From Labyrinthula sp. Ha (taxonomy: Eukaryota > Sar > Bigyra > Labyrinthulida > Labyrinthulaceae): a stretch of 64,000 bases of DNA. Both the position numbers and the translations under genes were made by a program. Of this stretch, positions 10,988 to 23,457 are shown piece by piece; within the stretch, counting starts at the first letter, position 1, and every line of letters starts with the position of its first letter. The notes beneath the pieces were generated by a model. The model was not told the origin of the DNA, did not search any database, and saw only the letters and a list, made by a program, of their open reading frames with translations. The stretch lies in the NCBI GenBank assembly GCA_015227615.1, contig JAALGZ010000001.1, forward strand, positions 1,302,001 through 1,366,000, given 5' to 3'.

Positions 10988-13900
10988 GAATCCCTCTTAA
11001 CTTAGCAGAGCAAGCTACTAAGAAACGGGGATCCAAGGAAGACTGAAACTTAGTGTTTTTGCTAGGGTACATGGCGATGAGACTCAGATTAAACTTATGT
11101 TTGATCTCAGATGTTACGATTCACGATCTCATCTTCTTCACTTCAATTTTGAAGAAATCTCTTGTCTGAGGATGAGATCCGGAAATTAGTATATTTTGGA
11201 TATTATTATTCGAGAACGATAAGAAAGAGCTACATTTCAGAGGAAACTAATATTATATATGTTCAGTTTGAAAAAGTTACTTGTCATAACAACTGAGCTC
11301 TTAGAAATTTTATAGGATATACGGGTGTGAATACATTTTTCATTCTGTTTTGATAATACTATTCTGTGGAGACTGGAACGCTAATGGGATTTGTCTTGAT
11401 ATACTTTTCAAGAAATTAAAAAATTCCCTCATGGGCTATAGCTCTATAAATTTATCGTATGTACAAAAGCAAACATGATTATTATCATCTAATCTATAGC
11501 ACCCCCTAGTTGTATCTGCTAGTTCACACGTTATCGACTATGTTTGAGAATACTCAAAAACTGGAATTTTTGAAGCCTTTACTGCTTTGAAAGATGGTAC
11601 ACTTACCCTAATCTAAGAACCATTTGGGGTTTCTTAACCTATTCTCCCTTCGCTGCTCTCCTACCCGCGGAAATGGATGACATTTATAATCTTATCTTGG
11701 AAGTAATACTTCTATTGAGGTTTTTTATGCCGATTTACTCACACGCACAAAATGTCTCTGGTAAGATATAAGTTGCAGTAATACCCATGGCTAGATTTTG
11801 CTATTAAAGTTCTGTTTGCTTCAAAAATATTGAACTTAGAGTCTTTAGCTACTCTACTCCTATTTGTTTTAAAGATATACGACAATTTTCCAAGCTCTTC
11901 ATCGGTGCAGCATCCAAGCGTAGGATGAATATCTTCAATCATTATGTCTTTCACTTCCTTCAATATCTCATCTCCCCGATTATTTTTTCTAATTTTTATG
12001 TCAGATGTATATTTATATTTCTGCACAGTCTGATAGGGATATGAAAGGAATCGATCAAGATACTATGCTCGTAATATTTCTTCAATGCTCTCCTGCCTTT
12101 ATTCATGAAGTGAATGACTCAACACACTAACTTGATCTATGAAAGAGTATCAATAGAATAGCGGTGTAGGTATATCAAATTATATACTTCTTATTTTTTA
12201 ATCCGTTTGGATTCGACACTTACTGTTTATTGGAATTTGCACGTAACATGTTAATAAGATGTAGATCAAGCTCTCATCTTTTCCTGAAAATACTCAAAGA
12301 CAACTGATAGGTAGCACTTCTTGAAATAAAATCATAAATTCTGGTTTGACCAACTTCTGCAGTGGAAATACGATGATAGAATGTTTGACACATTTCACGT
12401 ACATAGCCTTTTGCTCATTAGAGGCAAGGACTATAGCTCTTCTGATATCTGATATTACCACTACTATTCTATTAACTTACAAATATTTCAAGAAAGAAAT
12501 AAACCCAGAGTGGTTCTCAGATCTCCTAAAGACATAAACGAAATTAAGTAATCTAAATAAATGTTCAGTCCCTTTTAACAGAATAGGGAACAATTTATAG
12601 GGCGAAAGTTTCTACGTTTTGACATTTTGGATGTTATAAGCACAAACTTTTTTAATTTACTTTGCAATTACTCTTGAAAAATGAGAGCCCGAAGTATGAC
12701 TTCTCCAAATGCGACATCATCAAATAAGGGTTCGATATATCCCGCAATTCATACAGTCAACTCCATAATAAACTAGTTCATGCGTGTTCATTTACTCTGA
12801 AAGCTTACCTTTATCTTATGTATTTCTCATCAAACTTACTACAGAATTTTTATAGTAATCCCAAGAAAAATATTATGGAGTGCAAACCTTATTCAAGGTA
12901 CCGAGGCACTTCCTAGCCATAGCATTCTAATAGGTTTTAATTAGTTTTCAGTTTAATATTATAAGAAAAGTGCTAAATAATCTTGATCTCCTGCTTTAGG
13001 TTCGACGTATTTCCCACAGAAAATAAGCAAAATTAACTGATAAACTTTAAGATCAAACATAATGTTATTGTCACATGGAAATTCCTAGCCAATTTCACAC
13101 CTAATTATACATCTTCCAAATACTATATTTTCTTGAGTTTTTTCGATAACATCATCTCTCATGCATTGGTGAAGAGCTGTCATGCTCACAAGAATCTATT
13201 TACTATAAATCTTAAAAAGGTTTTAATCCTAACGGTTTGCTCAGTTGATATAGTGCGATGGGAGTAGCTTTCGTTTTACTTGCTGATTGCCTATAATCGG
13301 CTAGTGTAATCAATTGAGCTACATAAATCTATTGTTTCACTATTTTTGCAATTTGCTTTTTTTCACACTGTACAGATTTTGGCCACGTTTCCACTTAAGT
13401 GGAACTAGCCTATCAGAACGTGGTGTATGATACGCTGGTGTAAAAACAACTTCCATATGCCCAACCACATCTATTTACAGGAATATTAGTAGTTTTCACT
13501 AACGCTGTTTTTTAAACGTAATATTCTTAACTAATGATGATCCCAAATATATACACAAATTGAATGCTAATATACCTCCCAAACTCCAACAATGTTGGAG
13601 CAAAAATTAACATAATTTTTGAGCTTAGAATGCTGAAAAATTGTTAAGATTAAACCAATAAAATTACTTGGTCATTAGCAAATTCATACATTCATCAAAA
13701 AAACAATAAATGTGGGTATATTCTCCACCTGTTCCTAGTAGCACAAGATTTCGCAGCTAGAACAGGTATTTCCCGGGCAGTCTATAAGTCTATTCCACCA
13801 GTAAAATCATTATTTTATCTATGTATATTAAATAACAAAGTTAGAGATAAATTGAAATATTTTAATCAAGCATATTTTCCATGTACTGTGCAATTATAAA

Positions 13901-14094
13901 CAGCTTTCAGAGTTGACATACGAAACTTTCTCGTCTCATTGAGTTGAAAGCTTCTTCATAACAAGTATCCAAGTTCACTTGGTAAGAACATGAATAAAAA
14001 ATTTAGACAATTATATTTTTATATAAAAGTTTTCCTTAGTTTTCTTTAAATATATTCTTTAGCATAAAGATTTTGGAGAATCACATTTAGATCT
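10988..14094. other. Gene-free stretch
   Basis: Small frames at 11739-12026 (minus) and 12346-12537 (plus) have no recognisable domains and lie in ordinary AT-rich sequence. Near 13230-13325 two A-box-like GCTCA(G/A)TTGAT strings face each other, without a T-arm, so no tRNA is called. Confidence 0.4.
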
Positions 14095-14338
14095 GTCTCG
14101 GATACACCGAGACCTGCAAACCCGTATTCCCGTATTATTGGGAACCTTCTAACGGTAGTTATTGTCAGTGGTATAACCTGTCATAACAATAAACCTTGTA
14201 ATATAGCATTACCCTATATTGTCATAAAAGGGTTACTATTCGAAACATGTATCGTACTTATTGTCATACTTAAGCGTTAAATACCTAACCTTTCACTCAG
14301 CTTAGTGATCACAGAAAGACATAAATCGATTTACGTCA
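14095..14338 (+). promoter_or_regulatory. Leader of the gypsy element: hairpin and TTGTCATA-type repeats
   Basis: A perfect 7-bp stem, GTCTCGG (14095-14101) and CCGAGAC (14107-14113), closes a 5-nt loop in sequence noticeably richer in GC than its surroundings. It is followed by a direct repeat of CCCGTATT and four copies of a (A/C)TGTCA(T/G) core between about 14160 and 14265. The stretch ends directly before the first gag-like ATG, so it is likely the 5' untranslated or promoter part of the element. I could not find an LTR boundary. Confidence 0.4.
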
Positions 14339-17300
14339 ATGGCTGAAGCGAATACAGAATCAGTTAGCGACAAAGGGCCAGGAAGCAAAGATGTAACCCT
14401 CGATCTACCGATGACACCTTCACAAACTAGCCAAATGCTTAATCCAGAAGCAGTAAGTCCTCATCCTACCTCCGTCCCTCAGTCCGAACCAGAAGTGTTA
14501 GAGTCAAACACGCCCAAGCTTAGAAGCGCACCAGGACAAACAGAATTCAGCTTCCAGGACTTGGAGAAGATACAGAAGGAAGCCAGAAAAAAGAATAAAC
14601 TTGAAGCTTTGAGACGAGGATTAGAAGCAAAAGAACTGGAACTTCAATTAAAAGAACAAGAAATCATCAAAAGAGAATCGCAGCTTTCAAATATATCTTT
14701 GCCTGTCAATAAAGAAGTGGAAGAAGTTTCAAATCAGAAGGAGAATAATTCTATGTCATCTAAGAATGAAGTTTTAGAAGAAGTAGAAGTTGCAAACAAT
14801 GATCCACACAACATAGAAATCAAACCTGAAGCTAAAAGTGATTCTTTTATTGATGAGAAGAAGAATATTTATCCAGAGAAAGAATCAAAATCTCCAAAGA
14901 AGTTTCCAAACTCTCAATCTTCTGCACGATCTTACACTTCAAAAGCACCTCCACCTAAATACCCGTTATCCTTGACGAGCAAGAAGTCTGACTTCAAGGA
15001 TGGTCAATCAGTTGCGCGCTCCAGAATAACCTTAAACACCACGTCTACCGACGGCTGGTCCGAAACTGGAAGCTCATTTATCGACAGAAAGCAGTTTTCC
15101 AGACCTTTCAAGCAGCTTCCTTTACCAGAAATAGTAACTAACGCTCCGGCCAGGTCAGGACATCCATTGGTCCAGGTTTCTCTTCCCAAGAAGCTCTCAG
15201 AATTAACCGGCGAAGCTATTGAAGTCTTTTTACACGAATATACTTCCGTCGCCCATTCTGTCCCAGGGCTTACAATACAGAGCTTACTGACTAAAAAAGT
15301 CTCTGACTATTTATATTTAAGAGGCGTACAAGTAGGAAGTAGCCGCTCTGTTCTAAGATATTTACACCAACATTTAGAAAAATATGCTATTCGAAAAAGA
15401 AAAAAGTGTCTAACAAACCTTAAGCACCAGTTGATGTGGCCAACCATGATTAAGATTCTTGAAGATCAAATTTATGACTTTTTCGACCAAGTAAACAATA
15501 TTTTAGAATATTTGAAGGAAGAAGAACTAAAGATGTACAAGAAAAAGATATTTAAAATTCTGCTGGAGAAAATATCAAAAAGATATGAATTAAGTTTTGA
15601 AGAATATTCGCTTTCTAATAATTCATTTTCTTTATCGAAGCTCAGGAAGCTCTTGATTAAATACAGCAGTATTATAGATTCTGTTACAAGCATAAAAAAC
15701 CATTCTAAGCAGCAGTCAAATCAATTATTTAGACCTCTCCAACAGGATCGAAAGAATATTAGAGCCAGAGTTATTAAAGTTGGAAGGCTGGGAGAAAAGT
15801 CCAGAGACATTACGGTTATGATTTACAACCCTCTTTCCAAAGAATACCAACAGATCTAAGGAGTTATGGACACAGGGGCAGATATGAATGTTGCATCTAC
15901 TCATTTAATTTCTCCGTTTCAAATAAAGGAGGAAAAACCTTGGGTTATCAAAGAGGTTCAGACTTTTGACGGAAAGCGTCATCCTGTTTCTAAGGTTTCC
16001 TTATCTAAAATAATATTAGTCCCAGATGGTTACAAGCTTGATATTGGAGTTCAACGCTTCTTTTGTATTGATGTACCTGATGTCAAGGAGTTGATTATTG
16101 GAGACAGAACCCTTAAATACCACGGGGTCTCACTACAAATAAAAGACTCAGCTAAAGCCGTATAAATGGAATAGGAAGTCGGCAAGAAGGACAGTAAACC
16201 TCTGGTGACTTTCGAAAATTCTCCACTTTACTTTTCTGCTATCTTTCACAATGCAGAAGAAATATTTGCAGATATTAATGGGCTAATCCGCCGATTAGCA
16301 ACATTGGACTTTATATTCGTAAAGGGATTTAGAAAGCATTGGAACGATTTATTACAACTTTTTCAAGATAATTCTTTTAAACTAACGGGCTCTTACATCT
16401 TTTATGAAAAAAACAATTCCATTTACACAGACAACTCTTTTCTTTTCATTCAATCTCATCAACATTATTTTTTATTTAGATCAACAATAAGAAAGTTACC
16501 TCCTATTTTTCATCAAGAGTTTACAGATATTTCTATTCAATCAGTTAACTATGAAGACAGATTAATTTATATTTTATCAAACCTTATTTCTTCGACCAAC
16601 CATAACGTAGAAGTGGGCATTCTTCCTCCTACATTCAATGCAACCGAATCCTTTTTCAAAGACAAGCGTGCCAATATTTACCTTGTTCACGCTAAGAAGC
16701 TAGAAGATTTGGACACTCAGCATTTTGAGAACCTTGAGAAGCTCCCTCCAGATCACCAGGTTCCTCCGGTTCTTATTTCTAACCTCATCGACAACGTCCC
16801 AGATGAGTTTAATGAGACTGGAATCGGTGAAGAGAACATCGACCTCAAATAGGAAGAAAATACTATAAAAAATATGATCAAGGAGAAGTGTACTCAATCA
16901 ACACTTTCAGAAACTCAGAAAATAGAACTAGAAAATATTATGTTTACAAACCTCTCTTCTTGGGGGATTCGGCAAAGCAATGCCAGGATCTCAAAACTTC
17001 ATCCCATCGAAGTTACCCTAGCACCTGGTCACTCCATCCTTCGATCTGATGGATACCATTTAACTAGAGAAGAAGGAGACTTTCTTGAATTAAAATTTGC
17101 TGCTCTAGAAAAGGCTGGAATAGTCAAGAGGCAGAAAAACACTGTCTGGGGTCACCCAGTATTCGTTGTGCCGAAGAAGATGCAAACACCTTCGGACTGG
17201 GTTAATTATTCAAATGATCAAAGAGAAGAATGGAAGCAAAAGAATATATTAAATCGCTACAGAATAGTAGCAAATATGATTAAACTCAACAAAATAACGG

Positions 17301-20300
17301 CGCCAACCTCTTTACAATTGCCAAGTTTAGAACGACAATTTTAGGTGTCAATAACTCACACTTTTTTATCACTTTAGACATCCTTAACGGATTTGATTTC
17401 TTACCAACTTTTGAGAGAGATGAAGATATTTTCACCTTAGTCTCCAGGAGATCCGCCTGGAAAATGCTTGGAGCGCCGATGGGGTGGCGAAACACCCCCC
17501 GCTCTATTTTGTGAACGAATTGTAACAGATATTATTGATGGCCAAGAAGAGAAGTTCTTTGCAAAACCAAACAATGGTTGCATCGCTTGGTTTGACGACC
17601 TTTTACTTTATTCGGAAACCTTTGAAAGTCTTCTACATATTCTCGACGCTTTGTTAAAACAAGCCGCTAGGATGAGTGTGCGTTTCAACTTAAGGAAATG
17701 TGGCCTTTGCGAACCCACCACCATCTGGTGTGGGAGGCAAATAAAACACGGCCAATGGAACTTTGATCCTTCCTTTTTTGATAAAATACTTAATCTTCCT
17801 AAGCCTAAATATCAACACGAAGTGGCTCAACTAGTTTATTTATGCAATTGGATAGCTCCGAATGTGCCTAAGATGGCAGCATTGTGAAAACCTTTTGCTG
17901 AATTTGCTAATTTAAAAGGGAAAAAACTAGCCGATCTTGAAAGAGCAAAAATAGAAGTCACGTGGACTACAGAGTTAGAAGAGTCTTACAAAGAGTTATT
18001 GGATGCAATAGTTGCTTCAAGCCAGCGACACCTTAGTACTTACGAGGCTAAGGATCCTATTTTACTTTTTACAGACAGCTCTTCTGATACTTGGTCTTTA
18101 GTTGTATTTCAAGACAAACAACAAAATATTACCAATGATGTTAGGTTTCTTCAACCGAGACCTCTTATATTTTTAAGCGATTCATTTACAACTTCTGAAG
18201 TTAGATGGCACATAGCCTCTAAAGAACTTTACCCTATTATTTATTCGTTCGAAAGATTAGGGTTTCTTTTACGCACACATGAAGGTGCAATATATGTTTA
18301 CACCGACCACCGTGCATTAATTTCATTTATTAGAACAAAGGAGAACGAAAAACGAGTCCACTGGGACCGCATGTACAAATGGGTTCTTAAACTTCAATCT
18401 GTTGACATGATTGTTTACCATATTTCTTCAAGAGATAATTTTGTAAGCGACCTTTTAACCCGCTGGGGAAAACAAGAAAAAACTATCTCTCAAGTTTCTA
18501 GATGCCATTTTATTCAGGATGATGATCTCTCGTCAATAAGTAGTCTTTCAACCTTGGACAATATTCAGGACTCTATTCCTGAAGATGAAGCACAGATCCT
18601 TCAAGAAGATTTTAATCAAGTTGAAGACTTTGAGAATTATTTACAAGGGTGCTCATTTAATTTCGCTAGAGTCAGGCGACTCTACAGCATTGATGCAGTT
18701 TCTTATTCTGTGAGAATGGATGACTTTAACCCTGAAGTTCTTAGACCTACTACTTATTCTATCAACGAAGAACTAAGTCCTTCAATGGACGAACTCTTAC
18801 AAAAACATATATCTTTTTTATCACCTTTTTACTCTGGAAATAAGGATTACAAACTCCAGGATCGAAAGATTATTCAACACCAGAAGAAACTTCCAGCGAC
18901 CTTCGTTGAAGAAAAATGCAACAACAAGGAAGGTTTACTTTATTTCAACGATAAACTTGTGATTCCTCGCTCCTTAGCAGCCGAAGTTATTATTTTTAAC
19001 CACATTCATAGATGTCATCCTTCCTTTTCTTCAGAGAAAAAATACTTAGAAAAATTATATTTTCACGGAATCCCTAAAGGGGACTTTAAACTATTACTGA
19101 AATCTTATAGAGAAAGATGTTTACACTGTAACCGAACGCCTAAAATCATACGTAGGCCTTACAACTTTACTCAATTAGCCAAGCGTTCAAGAGATATCCT
19201 TAGAGCTGACTATCTTTATATTAATAGTCACGGATATATTTTAGTGCTACTAGACTCTTGTACACGCAAAGTATTATTAACTCACGAAGAATCACCAACC
19301 GCTGAAGGCATGGTTAGAGCTTTAATGCGGTGGAGAACCAACTTAGGCTTCGCGGAATCCTTTTTAATCATTACTGATAATGGATCACACTTTGCTAACA
19401 GGTTACTTAAGCTCATGTCTAAGGCAGTTGGCTTCGAGCAATCGTTTACGATTGCATATTCTCCATGGACCAATGGGCCTGTGGAAACCATTAATACTAT
19501 TATTTTACAATATATCAAAACTTTAACCTCACAGTTTGGAATACACGATTCAGAATGGCCTACACTTTTAGAAATTATATCCTACATTATCAACAACTCT
19601 CCAAATCCTAGAAGATTAGACAAAACTCCAAACGAATTATTTTTATATTATAAACTATCGGTTCCAATTATTCAAAAACCTCCTCAACTTTTTGCAACGC
19701 ATTACGATGGCAATCTTATTCAACCTCTTAATGTTGAAGAAGTGGTGCACACGTCTAATCACATTAGAGATGAGCTAGATAAAATACAGGATCAAGTCTC
19801 TAATAACGTCAAGCTTCAAAGGGATCGCGAGAACTCTAGAAGGAATAGGAACCGAGGTCCTATGTTACAATTTTCTGCCGGAGATTACGTTCTTATTTCA
19901 GAACATGGCACATTAAATGCTACAGAAAAAACACGTTTGAACTGGATGGGGCCATACCAGGTTCTTGAGTCAATCAGTGAGAACGTTTACATCGTGGAGA
20001 GCTTATTGGGAAAGCGTAGAACTGTGCACGGTGCACGTATGTGGTTCTATTCTGACGCACAACCTCCAAATAGGAAACAAATGAAGAAACTATTTGTCCA
20101 TAACTTCTCTAGTTTAGAAGTCGAAAACATTATTTCTTTGCGGGTTACGCAGGGAAGAAGACCGAGATATGAACTAGAAGTTAAATGGTTAGGCTTCAGT
20201 TCAACCGACAATACATTTCAAAATCAATTAATTTTATAAGAAGATTTACCTCTCTTAGTTCGAAGATTCATTAATGAAGAAGTTAAAGATGAATACACTA

Positions 20301-20851
20301 AAGAAGCTTTACTTCAGTTACTCAAGAAACACGATAAAAATACAGAGACTAAGAAAACAAAAAAGAGGGGAAAACCCAAAAGAAGAAATATTATTCGATT
20401 TTTAAAGAAAACGAACTTCTCTTTACCTGATGCTGGAAACACAATTGGATGGTATGAAGAAGAAAAAGATATTCTAGCAAAGCTTATTCTTAAATATGGC
20501 TGCGGAAAATACGAAGACTATTTATCCTTCCCTTATTTACCTTTTCGTAGTAAGCAACAGATGTCAACTCAAATTCAACGAATGTTAAATATTCAATCAA
20601 TTGGAATCTTCCATAGTTTGCGGTTCGAAATTAAATTAGCTCAACAGTTTCTAGAAGACGTTCTAGGAATTACAACCTTTCATAAAAACCTTCCTGGTAA
20701 GTTCAACATGTTACAAGAAAAGAATAAGATACTTGAACAATTTAAATCTCAAGTTTGCACTCAAGTTGAATCTGAAGCAATCATTGTTCCATATTTCCGA
20801 AGAATTACAAACCTTAGACAGACCTCGCAGATTTGCGAGAACACAAGGTAG
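14339..20851 (+). mobile_element. Ty3/gypsy retrotransposon fossil with chromodomain and SANT-like tail
   Basis: Family order is gag-PR-RT-RH-INT on one strand. Parts: a gag-like region with a charged coiled coil (about 14339-15860); an aspartic protease with DTGAD (near 15870); reverse transcriptase with FDDLLLYS (near 17595); RNase H (about 18050-18480); integrase with an HHCC zinc finger, the DDE triad and a GPY/F module (about 18990-20030); a chromodomain-like segment (about 20095-20215); and a SANT/Myb-like segment (about 20440-20640). The pol frame is interrupted in roughly half a dozen places, so the copy is dead. Several domains remain readable over long stretches, which suggests moderate rather than great age. 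No flanking LTRs were found, so the limits given are coding limits only. Confidence 0.88.
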
Positions 20852-21110
20852 AAAATAGCCGCCTTGGTGTTTAATAACTATAAAATATTCATTTTTGTTC
20901 TATTATATTTTTTGATTATCACTGTGTATTAATTATGCCAGTTTTATTTATCTCTCAAGATACAAACCCAACAATTTGCTTCTACTCCTTTCATAAACAC
21001 CACTAAGTTTGTTTGCCCTGAAGAACAAATCAATGTTGAGTTACCCCAACCTACAGACGAAATCCACGAAAAAGAAATCAAGATAATATAAACTGTTTTT
21101 TCTTGTTTGA

Positions 21111-22560
21111 ATGAAAAGGAACAATTTCTCTACATATTCAGACTCAAAAACAGTTCAAGTACCCGAAAAATCAATTTTAAAGGTTTGCGAAGGTGATGAA
21201 GTATCAACTGGTCAAAGTATTCTCGAGTTCATTTTGATTCTTAGTTCTGTTTATCGCACCAACAGTAAATCCACCTACAATAACAAAAAGTGATGTTAAA
21301 GGAATAGTTAAAAATATATCAAATTCTGTATTAACAATTTCCTATTGCTCGCATCATGTTGTTCTTCACGGATTATGCGCAGAATGTGGTGAAAAAGTAG
21401 ATGTCACTAAAAAAAGAAAAATCAATAATTTCTCAGAAGAAAAAACAAAAGAAATGAATATTTCAGGTGGCCATAAAATTAAATTATCTGCTAAGGAATT
21501 GTATTCAACTCACGAAAAAAAGAAGAAACGATTATTTGATAGTAAGAAACTCTGCTTGATATTAGATTTAGATCATACTTTATTACACGCAAAAACTTTG
21601 GGAAATGAAGAAGTCGAAGAAGGTGTTTTAGAGATAGAAAGTAATAGGGAAAGATTAGGAGTAAAACTTCGACCTGATTTAAAGAATTTCTTGGATAGTT
21701 TGAAGAATAAATTTGAATTTTCAGTGTATACTCAAGGAACAAGAGATTATGCAGAAAAAGTTTGTAAATTATTTGATGAAGAGGGAGATTATTTTCAGAA
21801 TAGAATTTTAACACGAAGTGATGAAACAAAAGATAACACAACAAAGCAATTAAGCAATTTATTTCCAGTTTCTGAAAATATGGTTTTTATTCTTGATGAC
21901 AGAAGTGATGTTTGGAAAAATAATGGAGATGCTAATTTGGTTACTATAAAACCATATAAATATTTTCATAATTTGCGCGAAATAAATAATTCATCAGGAA
22001 GAGAATTTTCATCCTCTTCGAAACAAGATAGAGAACTTTCTTTTTTGAAAAGTTTTTTTGTAAAATGTCACGATTTATTCTATGAGAGTCGTATTTACGA
22101 TGCAAGGAAAATACTTCTTCAACTAAGAAGATCTATTTTAAATCAAATTAAACTTGCCGTCTTTTTTGACGAACCCTTTTTGAGGAAGAAATGTTTTTCT
22201 TTAGGGTGCTTAAAAGTGACAATAATAGATAATTTCAAGGAAGAGAAGAAGTTTACACATTTAATCGTGGAAAAAAAACTTTCAAAGAAAATAAAAGAAG
22301 ACGTCAAATTTCGTCAAGAATTGTTTCAGTGGTCTTTTGAAAAAAATATTTGGTTATTAGATAAGAATTGGATATTTAGTTGTGAACAGTCGTGGAGAAG
22401 AGTTGAAGAAGAACAATTTTCTGTTGTTAAGTTGAATGAGATGCAAATCTTGCTCTTGAAGGGAAACAATGGTGCAGAAGAAGAATCCGACTCAGACGAT
22501 TCATTTGCTGCTGAGTTAGAAGACATGGATGATCGTGAACCTCAGGAGAATGGAAATTAG
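21111..22560 (+). CDS. FCP1-like RNA polymerase II CTD phosphatase (two exons)
   Basis: Exons 21111-21216 and 21245-22560 join across a 28-nt intron to give 473 residues. Order: a lipoyl-like N-terminal motif (CEGDEVSTGQ, then ILF after splicing); the FCP1 'C..H..LHGLCAECG' Cys cluster at about 70-85; the FCPH domain with catalytic Asp143 and Asp145 in LDLDHTLLHA (DxDxT) and a downstream LDDRSDVW; and a BRCT domain at about 350-435 ending in WIFSCEQSWRRVEEEQF. The C-tail is acidic (EEESDSDDSF). FCP1 removes phosphate from the Rpb1 tail to recycle polymerase. The start is the ATG about 20 nt after the last gypsy-side frame, so its promoter must be short or lie inside element sequence. Shorter than animal FCP1, but all core parts are present. 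Confidence 0.9.
21217..21244 (+). other. 28-nt spliceosomal intron in the FCP1-like gene
   Basis: GTATTC...TTCTTAG, phase 1. The exon-1 frame otherwise ends within 80 nt, and the downstream frame has a stop directly upstream. Joining at these sites gives STGQ-ILFIAPT and continues without a break into the conserved Cys cluster and phosphatase domain. A second GT six bases upstream would give a 34-nt intron and lose the GQ of the lipoyl-like motif, so I prefer 28. Confidence 0.82.
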
Positions 22561-23457
22561 TTGGAGTATAAATTCCAGGCTTGGATTCTTGTTGCACGGT
22601 TAAATCTCAATGTTTCTCATCAAGTTGCCATTTGAACTGTTCAAAAACCTAATTTCGAAAAACTAAAAATTTTCACTTTGTGGTCTTGAAGAAAAAAAAT
22701 AGGTGATTTTGTTATTGTAGCATTGAAATATTTTTTTTCGATGTATTCTAGACTCTGTTGCTCTCCTTGTTTCATAACGGAGTTGTTTCTAGTATAATAT
22801 TAGATTAGCAACGGGATTCTCTGTTGCGCCATGAGAAGAGAAATTAAGAACCTATGGGTTATTGTTTCCCTTAGAAATCTAATTCCTATTTTTTGTGCTT
22901 TTGCTTTATGAAAAGATGTGTGAAAGTATTTTTACTGGGTATTCAAGTGAATTACGCTATTCGATGTTGAAAATTTAGAAGTCGATTTGTAGAATGAGTC
23001 TTTCGATGGAGTGGTTTTTTGGAGCAGCAGTGTAGATGAGTTAATGCGAAAAAGAAAACATGCTCAGGAACGTATTGTGCACTTTTGAAAAAATATAATT
23101 GTGAAATAAATCATGTTGTTTAAGTATTTTCTTTTTGTGCAAACCCAAATTTAAGACAATAGATTTTCATGTTGGTTTTGTTTCGAAATTGTGATTTTTG
23201 CAATACAAGACATATAATCATATAAAAAATATCACGAGCAAAAATAAATATAATTTCTACCACCAAAACCAAACTAAAGTAAAAAAGAAAGTATAAGACC
23301 CATGGAATAAGCACTGGTGCCAAGATTGCAGTTTGACCAGACAGGGTTCATTAACATACCTTGGTAAAGCTTCAGGAAACACACTCTACCCTAATGAACA
23401 CAGGAGAAACACTTAAAATTTTCATACAATCCAAAAACCCTCCCATTCAATGGAGAT
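22561..23457. other. 3' flank of the FCP1-like gene, no gene seen
   Basis: AT-rich and T-rich. The only frame (23120-23323, minus) is hydrophobic low-complexity and resembles nothing. Confidence 0.4.

Noticed and set aside
11739-12026. A 95-codon minus-strand frame with charged residues
   Set aside because: No domain, no neighbour and no second line of support; similar frames are expected by chance.
13230-13325. Two facing A-box-like strings suggesting tRNA genes
   Set aside because: Neither is followed by a T-arm or a pairing acceptor stem.
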